Source: Pigmentiphaga sp. H8 (GTDB taxonomy: Bacteria > Pseudomonadota > Gammaproteobacteria > Burkholderiales > Burkholderiaceae_B). From it: a stretch of DNA of 64,000 bases. Below the pieces are notes generated by a model. It had not been told where the DNA came from and did not search any database. It saw nothing but the letters and a program-made list of their open reading frames with translations. The first letter of the stretch is position 1. Every line of letters starts with the position of its first letter. Where the stretch lies: contig NZ_CP033966.1 in assembly GCF_003854895.1 (NCBI RefSeq), forward strand, positions 434,001-498,000, given 5' to 3'. Positions 25,229 to 32,160 of the stretch are shown here, in pieces. A program made the translations under genes and the position numbers.

Positions 25229-25816
25229 CTAGTTGCGGGGGCTGGACGTGAGGTGTGCGTCGCGCTTCTGGAAGAGGTCGTCGCTGGCATAGCCCATGAG
25301 TTCGGGTTGCGCACGGCCGAGCATGACCTGGAAGTAGACGGGTTCGAGGCTGCGGTTCTCGTAGCCGTGGATGACGCCGGGCGGGCAGGCGGCGCATTCC
25401 CAGGGTGCCAGGCGGCGCCAGGCCTTGTTGCCGGCTTCATCCTGGAAGAAGACGTCCAGGAAGCCCTGCAGGACGAAGAAGACTTCCTCGACCTCGTGGG
25501 TGTGGGCGGCGTTTCCCTGTCCGGGCTCGACGTACATGATGCTCAGGGTGAATCCACGGGCGGGGATGGCGGAGGCATCGTCGTGCTTGCCGGAGCCGCC
25601 GGCGCCGATGAAGCGGTGCTGGGCGCGCTTGAAGCCTTCGATCCTGGCGTCCTCGAAGGCGGCCCAGTCGGGAGTCTTGTCGCGGAATCGGCCGACGTAG
25701 CGGGCGGCGATGTCCTCGAGCGAGGCGTGCTCGAGCTCGGGTGGTCGGGGGTGGCGTGCGGTGGCCATCGTGGGTTCCTCGGGAGTGGATGGAGGGCGAT
25801 GGCGCGCAACGGCCAT
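25229..25816 (-). CDS. Cupin-domain protein, copy 1 of a near-identical pair
   Basis: A 195-residue single-cupin protein. Motif 1 is GNAAHTHEVEEVFFVLQG (His-x-His, Glu) near residues 89-106, and motif 2 is CPPGVIHGYEN near residues 136-146, so all four metal ligands are present, unlike the cupin at 4137. It could be a metal-dependent dioxygenase, isomerase or decarboxylase acting in the island's pathway. Start ATG has AGGAA 6-7 bp upstream. Copy 2 at 29273 encodes the same protein except for two residues near the C-terminus (Thr/Arg at 190 and Asn/Val at 195 by my alignment). First gene of a unit with the CoxG-like gene. Confidence 0.85.
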   Translation of the reverse strand: MAVARHRPPSTPEEPTMATARHPRPPELEHASLEDIAARYVGRFRDKTPDWAAFEDARIEGFKRAQHRFIGAGGSGKHDDASAIPARGFTLSIMYVEPGQGNAAHTHEVEEVFFVLQGFLDVFFQDEAGNKAWRRLAPWECAACPPGVIHGYENRSLEPVYFQVMLGRAQPELMGYASDDLFQKRDAHLTSSPRN

Positions 25817-25856
25817 CGTACGACCACACGATAGGGTAAATTGACTAAATGGTCAA
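25236..25856. repeat. Direct repeat copy 1 (cupin gene plus promoter)
   Basis: About 620 bp covering all but the last bases of the cupin gene, its promoter and its operator. The same sequence recurs at 29280-29900 with a constant offset of 4044 bp and no gaps. By hand I count about seven substitutions in the 588-bp gene and a further nine or so in the last 35 bp of promoter. The orientation is direct, so recombination between copies would delete the TetR, aldehyde dehydrogenase and Bug genes. Confidence 0.92.
25828..25856 (-). promoter_or_regulatory. Cupin-1 promoter with TetR-type operator on the -35 box
   Basis: On the minus strand TTGACC (25856-25851), a 17-bp spacer and TATCGT (25833-25828) form a good sigma70 promoter. 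The operator palindrome 25841-25856, TTGACT-AAAT-GGTCAA on the plus strand, covers the -35 and part of the spacer, so a bound repressor would exclude RNA polymerase. It is identical in sequence to the palindrome at 26688-26703. Confidence 0.65.
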
Positions 25857-25893
25857 TGTTAAGCGCCGGAAACCAGAGCCGGCGCAACGCCGC

Positions 25894-26580
25894 TCAATCT
25901 TTCTTCAGGTACCGGATCACCATGTCCGCCGCGTGCTCCAGGCGCTGCCGGACCCGCTGCGGCGTCATCAGTTTCTGTCGGAAGATGGCCTCGAAGGTGT
26001 GCTGGTTGTTGACGTAGTGGGCGGTCAGCGAGGTGACCGAGATGTAGAGGTCGATGGGATCGATGTCGTCGCGGAAGACGCCCGCCTCGCGGCCGCGGGT
26101 CAGCAGCTGTTCGATCGTGTCCAGCAGCGGGTTGTACAGGTCCGAGATGGCCGCGTCGCTGGCGACGTGCCGGCCGCCGGCCAGGTTCTCGCTCATCAGC
26201 AGGCGCTGGAACTCGGGGAACTGGACCCAGATCTTGCCCGTGGAGATGACCAGCCGGCGCATGGCCGCTTCGGGGTCCACGGTGCGCAGCTGGATGTCCT
26301 GCTGCCGCGCACGGATGTTCTCGTAGGTATGCGTCAGCACCGCGACGAACAGGCCATCCTTGTTGCCGAAGTGGTGGTAGAGCAGGTTCTTGTTCACGCC
26401 CGCCCGCAGCGCGATCTCGTCCACGCGCGCGCCTTCGAAGCCTTTCTGCGAGAACTCCTGGATGGAGGCCTCGATGATGGACAGGCGCGTGCGGGCGGCG
26501 CTTTCCCGCGGGCCGCTGGTCCGGCGCCGGGGTGTTGCGGGAACGGTGGTGTCTGCTTTTTTTGGAGTCATGGCGGACAT
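25894..26580 (-). CDS. TetR-family transcriptional regulator
   Basis: A 228-residue repressor if started at ATG 26578-26580; the frame is open further upstream but that part looks non-coding, and an ATG three codons later is also possible. The DNA-binding helix-turn-helix lies in AARTRLSIIEASIQEFSQKG, FEGARVDEIALRAGVNKNLL and YHHFGNKDGLF (residues about 25-75). The C-terminal ligand domain includes SENLAGGRHVASD, like RutR/AcrR-type regulators. It sits amid the genes with the TTGACT-N4-AGTCAA palindrome and is divergent from the aldehyde dehydrogenase across one such site, so it is the natural candidate for the factor that binds them. Confidence 0.92.
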   Translation of the reverse strand: MSAMTPKKADTTVPATPRRRTSGPRESAARTRLSIIEASIQEFSQKGFEGARVDEIALRAGVNKNLLYHHFGNKDGLFVAVLTHTYENIRARQQDIQLRTVDPEAAMRRLVISTGKIWVQFPEFQRLLMSENLAGGRHVASDAAISDLYNPLLDTIEQLLTRGREAGVFRDDIDPIDLYISVTSLTAHYVNNQHTFEAIFRQKLMTPQRVRQRLEHAADMVIRYLKKD

Positions 26581-26687
26581 GAGAGCCTGAATGCTAGGGG
26601 GCCGTGCAAGTGTACATGCAGCGGGATTCACGCCTCGTGCGCGGGCCGGCACGGTGACCACGGGAGTTTCGGTGGCTCGTCTTTAAA

Positions 26688-26717
26688 TTGACTAAATGGT
26701 CAAACAATAAATAGAAT
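26688..26717 (+). promoter_or_regulatory. Aldehyde dehydrogenase promoter with TetR-type operator
   Basis: TTGACT (26688-26693), an 18-bp spacer and TAGAAT (26712-26717) make a strong-looking sigma70 promoter for the gene at 26755. The palindrome TTGACT-AAAT-GGTCAA (26688-26703) overlaps its -35. Since the TetR gene is transcribed the other way from the same gap, the site can serve both repression of the dehydrogenase and autoregulation. Confidence 0.68.
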
Positions 26718-26754
26718 GGCGCTTGACCCGTTTTCCTGACCTTGCGAGCCTGCC

Positions 26755-28179
26755 TTGGATATCCTGCACAGCTTCATCGATGGCCAGTCCCTACCCGGCG
26801 CCGGGGCGACGATCACGCTGGAGTCGCCCCAGCATGCCGGCCGCGGCATCCACCTGGCCGAGGCCTCCGACGAGCTGTGCGCGCAGGCGGTCGCTTCCGC
26901 CCTGGCCGCGTTCCGCCGCCATGCGGCGGCGCCGGTGGTGGAGCGGGCGGCCGTGCTGAACAAGGCGGCGGATCTGCTGGAGACGCGGGTGGATGCGGTG
27001 GCGGATCTGCTGGTCAGCGACGTCGGCAAGCCCGTCCGGGTGGCGCGCGTCGAGGTCGTCCGCGGCGTCCAGTTCCTGCGGGCCTGCGCGGTGCAGCTCC
27101 AGACGCTGACCGGCGAGATGTTGCCGCTGGACGCCGTCGCGGCGGGCGTGGGGCGGCATGGCCTGGTGCGCCGGGTGCCGTACGGCGTCGTGGCCGCGAT
27201 CACGCCGTTCAACGCGCCGGTCAACCTGCTGGTGCAGAAAGTGGCGCCGGCGCTGGCGGCGGGCAACGCCGTCGTGGTCAAGCCGCATCCGGCCGGCACG
27301 CGCGCGGCGCTGGCCGTTGCCGCGCTGTTCGTGGAGGCGGGGTTGGCGCCGGGGCTGTTCAACGTGGTGTGCGGCGACCGGTCCCCGGCACAGGCCCTGG
27401 TGCGGGATGCGCGGGTCCGGGTCGTGACGTTCACGGGCGGCACGGCGGCCGGCGATGCGCTGGCGCGCACGGCCGGCGCCAAGAAGTTCGTGGCGGAACT
27501 GGGTTCGAACGCCGCCAACGTGGTGCTGGCCGACGCGGACCTGGCCGACGCCGCCCGCCGCATCGCCGCCGCCGCCTTCGAGGCCAGCGGCCAGCAGTGC
27601 GTGTCGGCGCAGCGCGTGATCGTGGAGGCTGCGGCGTACGATGCCTTCCTGCCGCTGTTCGTGGAAGCGGCCCGGGCCCTGCGCGTGGGCAGCGCGGACG
27701 ACGAGGCCACCGACGTCGGTCCCATGGTTTCGCGCGCGGCCGCCGACCGCGTCATGGACATGGCGCGCCGGTCGGTGGAGCGGGGTTCCCGATATGCCCT
27801 GGAGCCGAAGCAGGACGGTTGCCGGGTCAGCCCCGGCATCCTGGTGGATGCGCCCGCCGACAGTCCCATCTGGGCGGACGAGGCCTTCGGCCCGCTGGCC
27901 GTCGTGCAGCGCGCCGCCGATGCGCAGGAGGCGCTGCAACTGGCGAACGATTCACCGTTCGGCCTGCAGGGCGCGGTGTTCACCCGCAGCCTGGGCAATG
28001 CCTTCCTGTTCGCGGACGGCTTCGAGGTAGGATCCCTGTGGATCAACGAGGCCAGCCGCTTCCGGCTGGACATGTATCCCTTCGGCGGCGCCAAGCAGTC
28101 GGGGTTCGGCCGCGAAGGCGTGCGCTACGCGATAGACGAACTGTCGCAGTTGCGCTTCATCGGCATCCGGCCGCTGTAG
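26755..28179 (+). CDS. Aldehyde dehydrogenase
   Basis: A 474-residue NAD(P)+-dependent aldehyde dehydrogenase. TTG 26755 is the only plausible start that keeps the normal N-terminus DILHSFIDGQSLPGAG; no ATG or GTG fits. AAITPFNAPVNLLVQKVAPALAAG is the cofactor region (described in two parts), the general base is in AELGSNAANVV, the nucleophile in ASGQQCVSAQR, and PFGGAKQSGFGREG lies near the end. TPFNAP resembles the phosphonoacetaldehyde or lactaldehyde dehydrogenase subgroup. It is under the TetR-type operator at 26688 and followed by an intrinsic terminator. Confidence 0.9.
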   Translation: MDILHSFIDGQSLPGAGATITLESPQHAGRGIHLAEASDELCAQAVASALAAFRRHAAAPVVERAAVLNKAADLLETRVDAVADLLVSDVGKPVRVARVEVVRGVQFLRACAVQLQTLTGEMLPLDAVAAGVGRHGLVRRVPYGVVAAITPFNAPVNLLVQKVAPALAAGNAVVVKPHPAGTRAALAVAALFVEAGLAPGLFNVVCGDRSPAQALVRDARVRVVTFTGGTAAGDALARTAGAKKFVAELGSNAANVVLADADLADAARRIAAAAFEASGQQCVSAQRVIVEAAAYDAFLPLFVEAARALRVGSADDEATDVGPMVSRAAADRVMDMARRSVERGSRYALEPKQDGCRVSPGILVDAPADSPIWADEAFGPLAVVQRAADAQEALQLANDSPFGLQGAVFTRSLGNAFLFADGFEVGSLWINEASRFRLDMYPFGGAKQSGFGREGVRYAIDELSQLRFIGIRPL

Positions 28180-28188
28180 CGCCAACTA

Positions 28189-28230
28189 CCCCTCCTCGCG
28201 GCGTGGGGCGGAGGAGGGGGCTCGGTTTTT
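28189..28230 (+). terminator. Intrinsic terminator after aldehyde dehydrogenase
   Basis: CCCCTCCTC (28189-28197) pairs with GAGGAGGGG (28211-28219), and after GCTCGG a run of five T (28226-28230) follows. It lies between the convergent aldehyde dehydrogenase and Bug genes and may also act, less well, in the other direction. Confidence 0.7.
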
Positions 28231-28236
28231 CCGCGG

Positions 28237-29202
28237 TTAGTTGACGGTCGCGCCGGACTGTCTGACGACCACGCGCCACTTCTCGATCTCGGCCTTCAGG
28301 AACGCCTGGAACGCTTCCGGACTGCCGCCCATGATGTCGAATCCCTGGCCGATCAACTGCTGCTGGACGTCCGGCCGCGCCAGCACCTTGGCCGATTCGG
28401 CGTTGATGGTGTCGACCACCGGGCGCGGCGTACCGGCGGGCGCGACCAGGCCGAACCAGGCCACGGCTTCGAAGCCGGACAGGCCGCTTTCATTCAGCGT
28501 GGGAACGTCGGGCAGCCAGGACAGGCGATTGCGGGTCGTGACCGCGAGCAGGTTGACGTTGCCGTTCTTGGCCAGCGCGAGCGCGTTGGGGATGTTGGGA
28601 AACATCAGGGTGGTCTCGTTGCGCATGACCGCCGTCAAGGCTTCCGACGAGCCCTTGTAGGGCACGTGCATCAACTGCACGCCGGTCATGGACTTGAACA
28701 GTTCGCCCGCCAGATGCTGCGAGGTCCCGTTGCCGCCGGAGCTGAAGCTGAGTTCGCCGGGCTTGGCGCGGGCGGCCTTGACCAGGTCGGCGACGGACTT
28801 GATGCCGGAGGCGGGAGAAACCACGAGGGCGTTCGGATTCGAGGCCAGCACGATGATGGGCGCGAAATCCTTGACCGAATCGTAGGGCATCTTCGTGTAC
28901 AGCGACGGATTGATGGCGTGCGAGCTGACCGAGGCCAGCAGCAGCGTGTAGCCGTCGGGCGGCGCCTTGGCGACGTGCTCGCCGGCGATGTTGCCGCCGG
29001 CGCCGGGGCGGTTCTCGACGACGAAGGCGACCTTCAGCGCCTTGCCCAGTTGCTCGGCCATGACGCGCGCCAGCATGTCCGAGGTCGCGCCGGGCGGGGC
29101 GGTGACGACGATCCGCACGGGCTTGGCGGGATAGGTGTCGGCGGCGGCCGGGGCCGTCAGTGCAACGGCCGCGCAGATGAATGCCAGTTTCATTCGATTC
29201 AC
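28237..29202 (-). CDS. Bug-family periplasmic solute receptor
   Basis: A 321-residue receptor. GTG 29200-29202 is chosen because AGGAG lies 8 bp upstream; ATG three codons on is the alternative. The signal peptide is RMKLAFICAAVALTAPAAA. Family motifs: YPAKPVRIVVTAPPGATSD, VENRPGAGGNIAGEHVAKA, PPDGYTLLLAS, HVPYKGSSEALTAVMRNE and WFGLVAPAGTPRPVV. It follows cupin copy 2 on the same strand (gap about 70 bp), so it is under the operator-bearing promoter at 29872-29900 and should serve the same pathway. TctAB partners are absent. Confidence 0.92.
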   Translation of the reverse strand: MNRMKLAFICAAVALTAPAAADTYPAKPVRIVVTAPPGATSDMLARVMAEQLGKALKVAFVVENRPGAGGNIAGEHVAKAPPDGYTLLLASVSSHAINPSLYTKMPYDSVKDFAPIIVLASNPNALVVSPASGIKSVADLVKAARAKPGELSFSSGGNGTSQHLAGELFKSMTGVQLMHVPYKGSSEALTAVMRNETTLMFPNIPNALALAKNGNVNLLAVTTRNRLSWLPDVPTLNESGLSGFEAVAWFGLVAPAGTPRPVVDTINAESAKVLARPDVQQQLIGQGFDIMGGSPEAFQAFLKAEIEKWRVVVRQSGATVN

Positions 29203-29272
29203 AGCGTGTACTCCTGCAAACGAGGGGCGCCGCGCGGGCATCGCTACGCCCGGGGCATGGGCGCGGGGCGGG

Positions 29273-29860
29273 TCAGACTCGGGGGCTGGATCTGAGGTGT
29301 GCGTCGCGCTTCTGGAAGAGGTCGTCGCTGGCATAGCCCATGAGTTCGGGCTGCGCACGGCCGAGCATGACCTGGAAGTAGACGGGTTCGAGGCTGCGGT
29401 TCTCGTAGCCGTGGATGACGCCGGGCGGGCAGGCGGCGCATTCCCAGGGTGCCAGGCGGCGCCAGGCCTTGTTGCCGGCTTCATCCTGGAAGAAGACGTC
29501 CAGGAAGCCCTGCAGGACGAAGAAGACTTCCTCGACCTCGTGGGTGTGGGCGGCGTTTCCCTGTCCGGGCTCGACGTACATGATGCTCAGGGTGAATCCA
29601 CGGGCGGGGATGGCGGAGGCATCGTCGTGCTTGCCGGAGCCGCCGGCGCCGATGAAGCGGTGCTGGGCGCGCTTGAAGCCTTCGATTCTTGCGTCTTCGA
29701 AGGCGGCCCAGTCGGGAGTCTTGTCGCGGAAGCGGCCGACGTAGCGGGCGGCGATGTCCTCGAGCGAGGCGTGCTCGAGCTCGGGTGGTCGGGGGTGGCG
29801 TGCGGTGGCCATCGTGGGTTCCTCGGGAGTGGATGGAGGGCGATGGCGCGCAACGGCCAT
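29273..29860 (-). CDS. Cupin-domain protein, copy 2 of a near-identical pair
   Basis: A 195-residue cupin identical to the product of 25229-25816 except for two positions at the C-terminal end (HLRSSPRV here, HLTSSPRN there). Metal motifs GNAAHTHEVEEVFFVLQG and CPPGVIHGYEN are intact. The internal base changes between copies are synonymous, which means both copies are under selection or the duplication is recent. This copy leads a unit with a Bug receptor, whereas copy 1 leads a unit with the CoxG-like gene. Whether two copies serve dosage or separate regulation is unknown. Confidence 0.85.
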   Translation of the reverse strand: MAVARHRPPSTPEEPTMATARHPRPPELEHASLEDIAARYVGRFRDKTPDWAAFEDARIEGFKRAQHRFIGAGGSGKHDDASAIPARGFTLSIMYVEPGQGNAAHTHEVEEVFFVLQGFLDVFFQDEAGNKAWRRLAPWECAACPPGVIHGYENRSLEPVYFQVMLGRAQPELMGYASDDLFQKRDAHLRSSPRV

Positions 29861-29900
29861 CGTCCAGCCGCACGATAGGTTGAGTTGACTAGATAGTCAA
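29280..29900. repeat. Direct repeat copy 2 (cupin gene plus promoter)
   Basis: Gap-free match to 25236-25856 at an offset of 4044 bp, including the operator and the -35/-10 spacing. Similarity fades upstream of 29900 and ends near the last codons of the gene, so the duplicated unit was one gene with its promoter, or conversion has kept just this part alike. See copy 1 for the count of differences. Confidence 0.92.
29872..29900 (-). promoter_or_regulatory. Cupin-2 promoter with perfect TetR-type operator
   Basis: Minus-strand TTGACT (29900-29895), 17-bp spacer, TATCGT (29877-29872). The palindrome TTGACT-AGAT-AGTCAA (29885-29900) has perfect arms and covers the -35, as for copy 1. Four of the differences from copy 1 fall in or beside the palindrome, yet the arms stay complementary, which suggests selection on the site. 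Confidence 0.68.
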
Positions 29901-29969
29901 TATATTGAAATGGAAAACTGGATTAAACAGCTATAAATTTGATTGTTTTCAAGATGGATTTTATTGTTA

Positions 29970-29985
29970 TTGACTGAACAGTAAG
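29970..29985. promoter_or_regulatory. Degenerate TetR-type operator upstream of cupin 2
   Basis: TTGACT-GAAC-AGTAAG: one arm perfect, the other with two changes. Read on the minus strand it contains ACTGTTCAGTCA, the core of the site at 18669-18684. It lies 70 bp upstream of the perfect site, giving cupin 2 a pair of sites like the Pht5-like operon. Confidence 0.45.
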
Positions 29986-30020
29986 CAATTGCGGGGCCGG
30001 CCGAAACCGGACCCCCATCC

Positions 30021-30977
30021 TCAGGCGACGCGCCGCGCCAGCCTGACTACGGTCACGCCCGGCACGAGCTGCCGCAGCGACGGCATGACCAGCGTGCAAT
30101 GGTCGTACGGTGTCGTCACGGGTTCGCCGTCCTGCCAGCCGATGACGGTGCCGGCGCGTTCCAGTTCCTCCAGTCCCTGCCAGGGCTGGGCGAACCGGAA
30201 GTCCATGCTGCGCGCGACCACCGGCTGGGTGACCTCGATCGCCTGCTGGGCGTCCGGCGCGGGCGCGATCCATTCGGCGGGAAGGTCGTTCTCGTCGACG
30301 ATGCCCGAGGCGCGCAGGAAGCGCGCCACCTGGTCCAGCGCCACGGTCCGGCTCTCGATCGCGCCGTGGTAGCCGCATTCGATCAGCAGCGAACGCGTGC
30401 CGTTGTCGGCCATCTGGCCGAAGCGGCCGTAGTCGCGCATGCGCACGCCGTCCTTGTGGCCGGCATCGACGATGACGTGGCGCGGCGCGCCCAGCTCGCG
30501 GGCCAGCTCCAGGTTGCGCGGCTGCATGCCGGTCAGCAGCAGCGGCGCGCAGGGTTCGTGCATGGAGTGCAGGTCCAGCAGCCAGTCGGCCTGCCGCACC
30601 CAGGGCAGCAGCGCGGCGGCGCGCGTGCGCTCGCGGGTGGTGGGGGCGGCGAGCTTGTCGTCGCTCCAGACCCGGTTCAGGTCCTCGTCCAGGTAACGCG
30701 AGGCATCATGGCGGGCGACGTCGAAGGTGTCGAACGCGGCCAGGTTGCAGAACGCCAGCGTCAGCTTGCCGCGCCGGGGCCGCAGGCCGGTCTCGAGCGC
30801 GGTCTTGACCGCCCAGGCGCCGCACAGCTCGTTGCCGTGCACCAGCGAAGTGACCAGCACATGGCGGCCGGGCGTGCCCGAGTCGAAGTGCCAGACGCCT
30901 TCGACGCCGGTGTTGCCGGCACGGACGGCGGACAGGTCGGGCACGGGCAGCAGGAAATCGTGAGTCGCCATCTTCAT
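30021..30977 (-). CDS. Succinylglutamate desuccinylase / aspartoacylase-family protein
   Basis: A 318-residue zinc carboxypeptidase-fold deacylase. The zinc ligands are in VTSLVHGNELCGAW (His-x-x-Glu) and the later DLHSMHEP; ASRYLDEDLNRVW matches the substrate-binding DLNR motif. The family removes N-acyl groups such as N-succinyl or N-acetyl from amino acids, or acts on amides. Its start overlaps the stop of the upstream Bug gene by 4 bp, so receptor and deacylase are co-expressed and the receptor ligand may be an N-acyl amino acid. No operator palindrome lies at this unit's promoter. Confidence 0.87.
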   Translation of the reverse strand: MKMATHDFLLPVPDLSAVRAGNTGVEGVWHFDSGTPGRHVLVTSLVHGNELCGAWAVKTALETGLRPRRGKLTLAFCNLAAFDTFDVARHDASRYLDEDLNRVWSDDKLAAPTTRERTRAAALLPWVRQADWLLDLHSMHEPCAPLLLTGMQPRNLELARELGAPRHVIVDAGHKDGVRMRDYGRFGQMADNGTRSLLIECGYHGAIESRTVALDQVARFLRASGIVDENDLPAEWIAPAPDAQQAIEVTQPVVARSMDFRFAQPWQGLEELERAGTVIGWQDGEPVTTPYDHCTLVMPSLRQLVPGVTVVRLARRVA

Positions 30978-31957
30978 TCCTCGATCTTGGCGAACTCGAC
31001 GATGCGCTTGTACTTCTCGGTTTCCTTGCGCTGGAACTGGGCCAGGTCGACACCCGAGGCGGCCACGGTGGATCCCGATTCCTGCATCTTGCTGCGGAAC
31101 TCCGGCATCTTCAGGACGTCGTCCAGCGCGGCGCGCAGCTTCGTGACCACGGGCGCGGGTACGTTGGCGGGGCCGTACAGGCCGAACCAGATGTCCATGT
31201 TGACGTCCTTCAGGCCGGCTTCGGCGAAGGTGGGGATCTCGGGCGCGAGCGGCGCGCGCGAGGCCTGCATCAGGCCGATGGGCACCAGCTTGCCGGCGCG
31301 GATGTTGGCCAGCGCGCTCGACAGCACGAACACGCCGAACTGCAACTGGCCGCCCATGATGTCGCTGGCCAGCGGCGCGACGCCGCGGTAGGGTACGTGC
31401 ACGAGCTGCAGGCCGCCCGCTTCCTTCACGCTTTCGGCCGACAGGTGCAGCGCGGTGCCGACGCCCGAGGTGCCGAAGCTGAACTTGCCGGGATGGGCGC
31501 GGGCCTGGGCCAGGAAGTCGGAGATGTTCTTGATGGGCGAATTGGCCGACGCCACCAGCACCATGGGCTGCGTGCTGATCATGCCGATGGGGGTGAAGTC
31601 CTTCAGGCCGTCGTACTTGACCGCCTTGTTGATGAGGCTGGCGATGGCCATCTCGTTGGAGGCCCCCAGCAGCAGCGTATAGCCGTCGGGGCGGGCCTTG
31701 GCCACGCGCTGGGCGCCGATCGCGCCGCCGGCGCCACCCACGTTCTCGACGATGACGCGTTCGCCGATGCGCTTGGACAGCGCGTCGCCGAACAGACGGG
31801 CGGTCAGGTCGGTGCTGCCGCCGGCCGGGTAGCCCACCACCAGGGTGATGGGGCGGGCGGGATAGTCGTCCTGCGCGTGGGCAGGGACGGCGGCGCCGGC
31901 GGCACAGGCGGCGAGCGCCAGCATGAGCGCGCGGCGCGTAAGGGTAGGCTGGTTCAT
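30974..31957 (-). CDS. Bug-family periplasmic solute receptor
   Basis: A 327-residue receptor started at ATG 31955-31957; the frame extends 20 codons further upstream without a convincing ribosome site. The signal peptide MNQPTLTRRALMLALAACAA has a Tat-like RRA. Family motifs: YPARPITLVVGYPAGGSTD, VENVGGAGGAIGAQRVAKA, PDGYTLLLGAS, HVPYRGVAPLASDIMGGQ and FGLYGPANVPAPVV. Coupled to the aspartoacylase-like gene (4-bp overlap). The fourth Bug gene of the window. Confidence 0.92.
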   Translation of the reverse strand: MNQPTLTRRALMLALAACAAGAAVPAHAQDDYPARPITLVVGYPAGGSTDLTARLFGDALSKRIGERVIVENVGGAGGAIGAQRVAKARPDGYTLLLGASNEMAIASLINKAVKYDGLKDFTPIGMISTQPMVLVASANSPIKNISDFLAQARAHPGKFSFGTSGVGTALHLSAESVKEAGGLQLVHVPYRGVAPLASDIMGGQLQFGVFVLSSALANIRAGKLVPIGLMQASRAPLAPEIPTFAEAGLKDVNMDIWFGLYGPANVPAPVVTKLRAALDDVLKMPEFRSKMQESGSTVAASGVDLAQFQRKETEKYKRIVEFAKIEE

Positions 31958-32160
31958 GGAGGGGCCCCGTACAGAGCAGTTATCGTGCCGCCATCCTTGC
32001 GCACGGCATGGCCGCAAAGGTGCGGATCAGGCACATGTGCGTGCGAATTCGGCCTGCTGTCAGGGTTTGCCCCAGGCCGGTGCGGCAAGCGGGGAATATA
32101 CGAAACGCTTGATGCCCCGGCTTGGTGCGGGGCACCCGGGACGGCATTCCGCCGCGTCGG

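Noticed and set aside
25236..29900. Composite transposon flanked by the duplicated cupin units
   Set aside because: No transposase, terminal inverted repeats or target duplication is seen; the repeats consist of a gene with its promoter.
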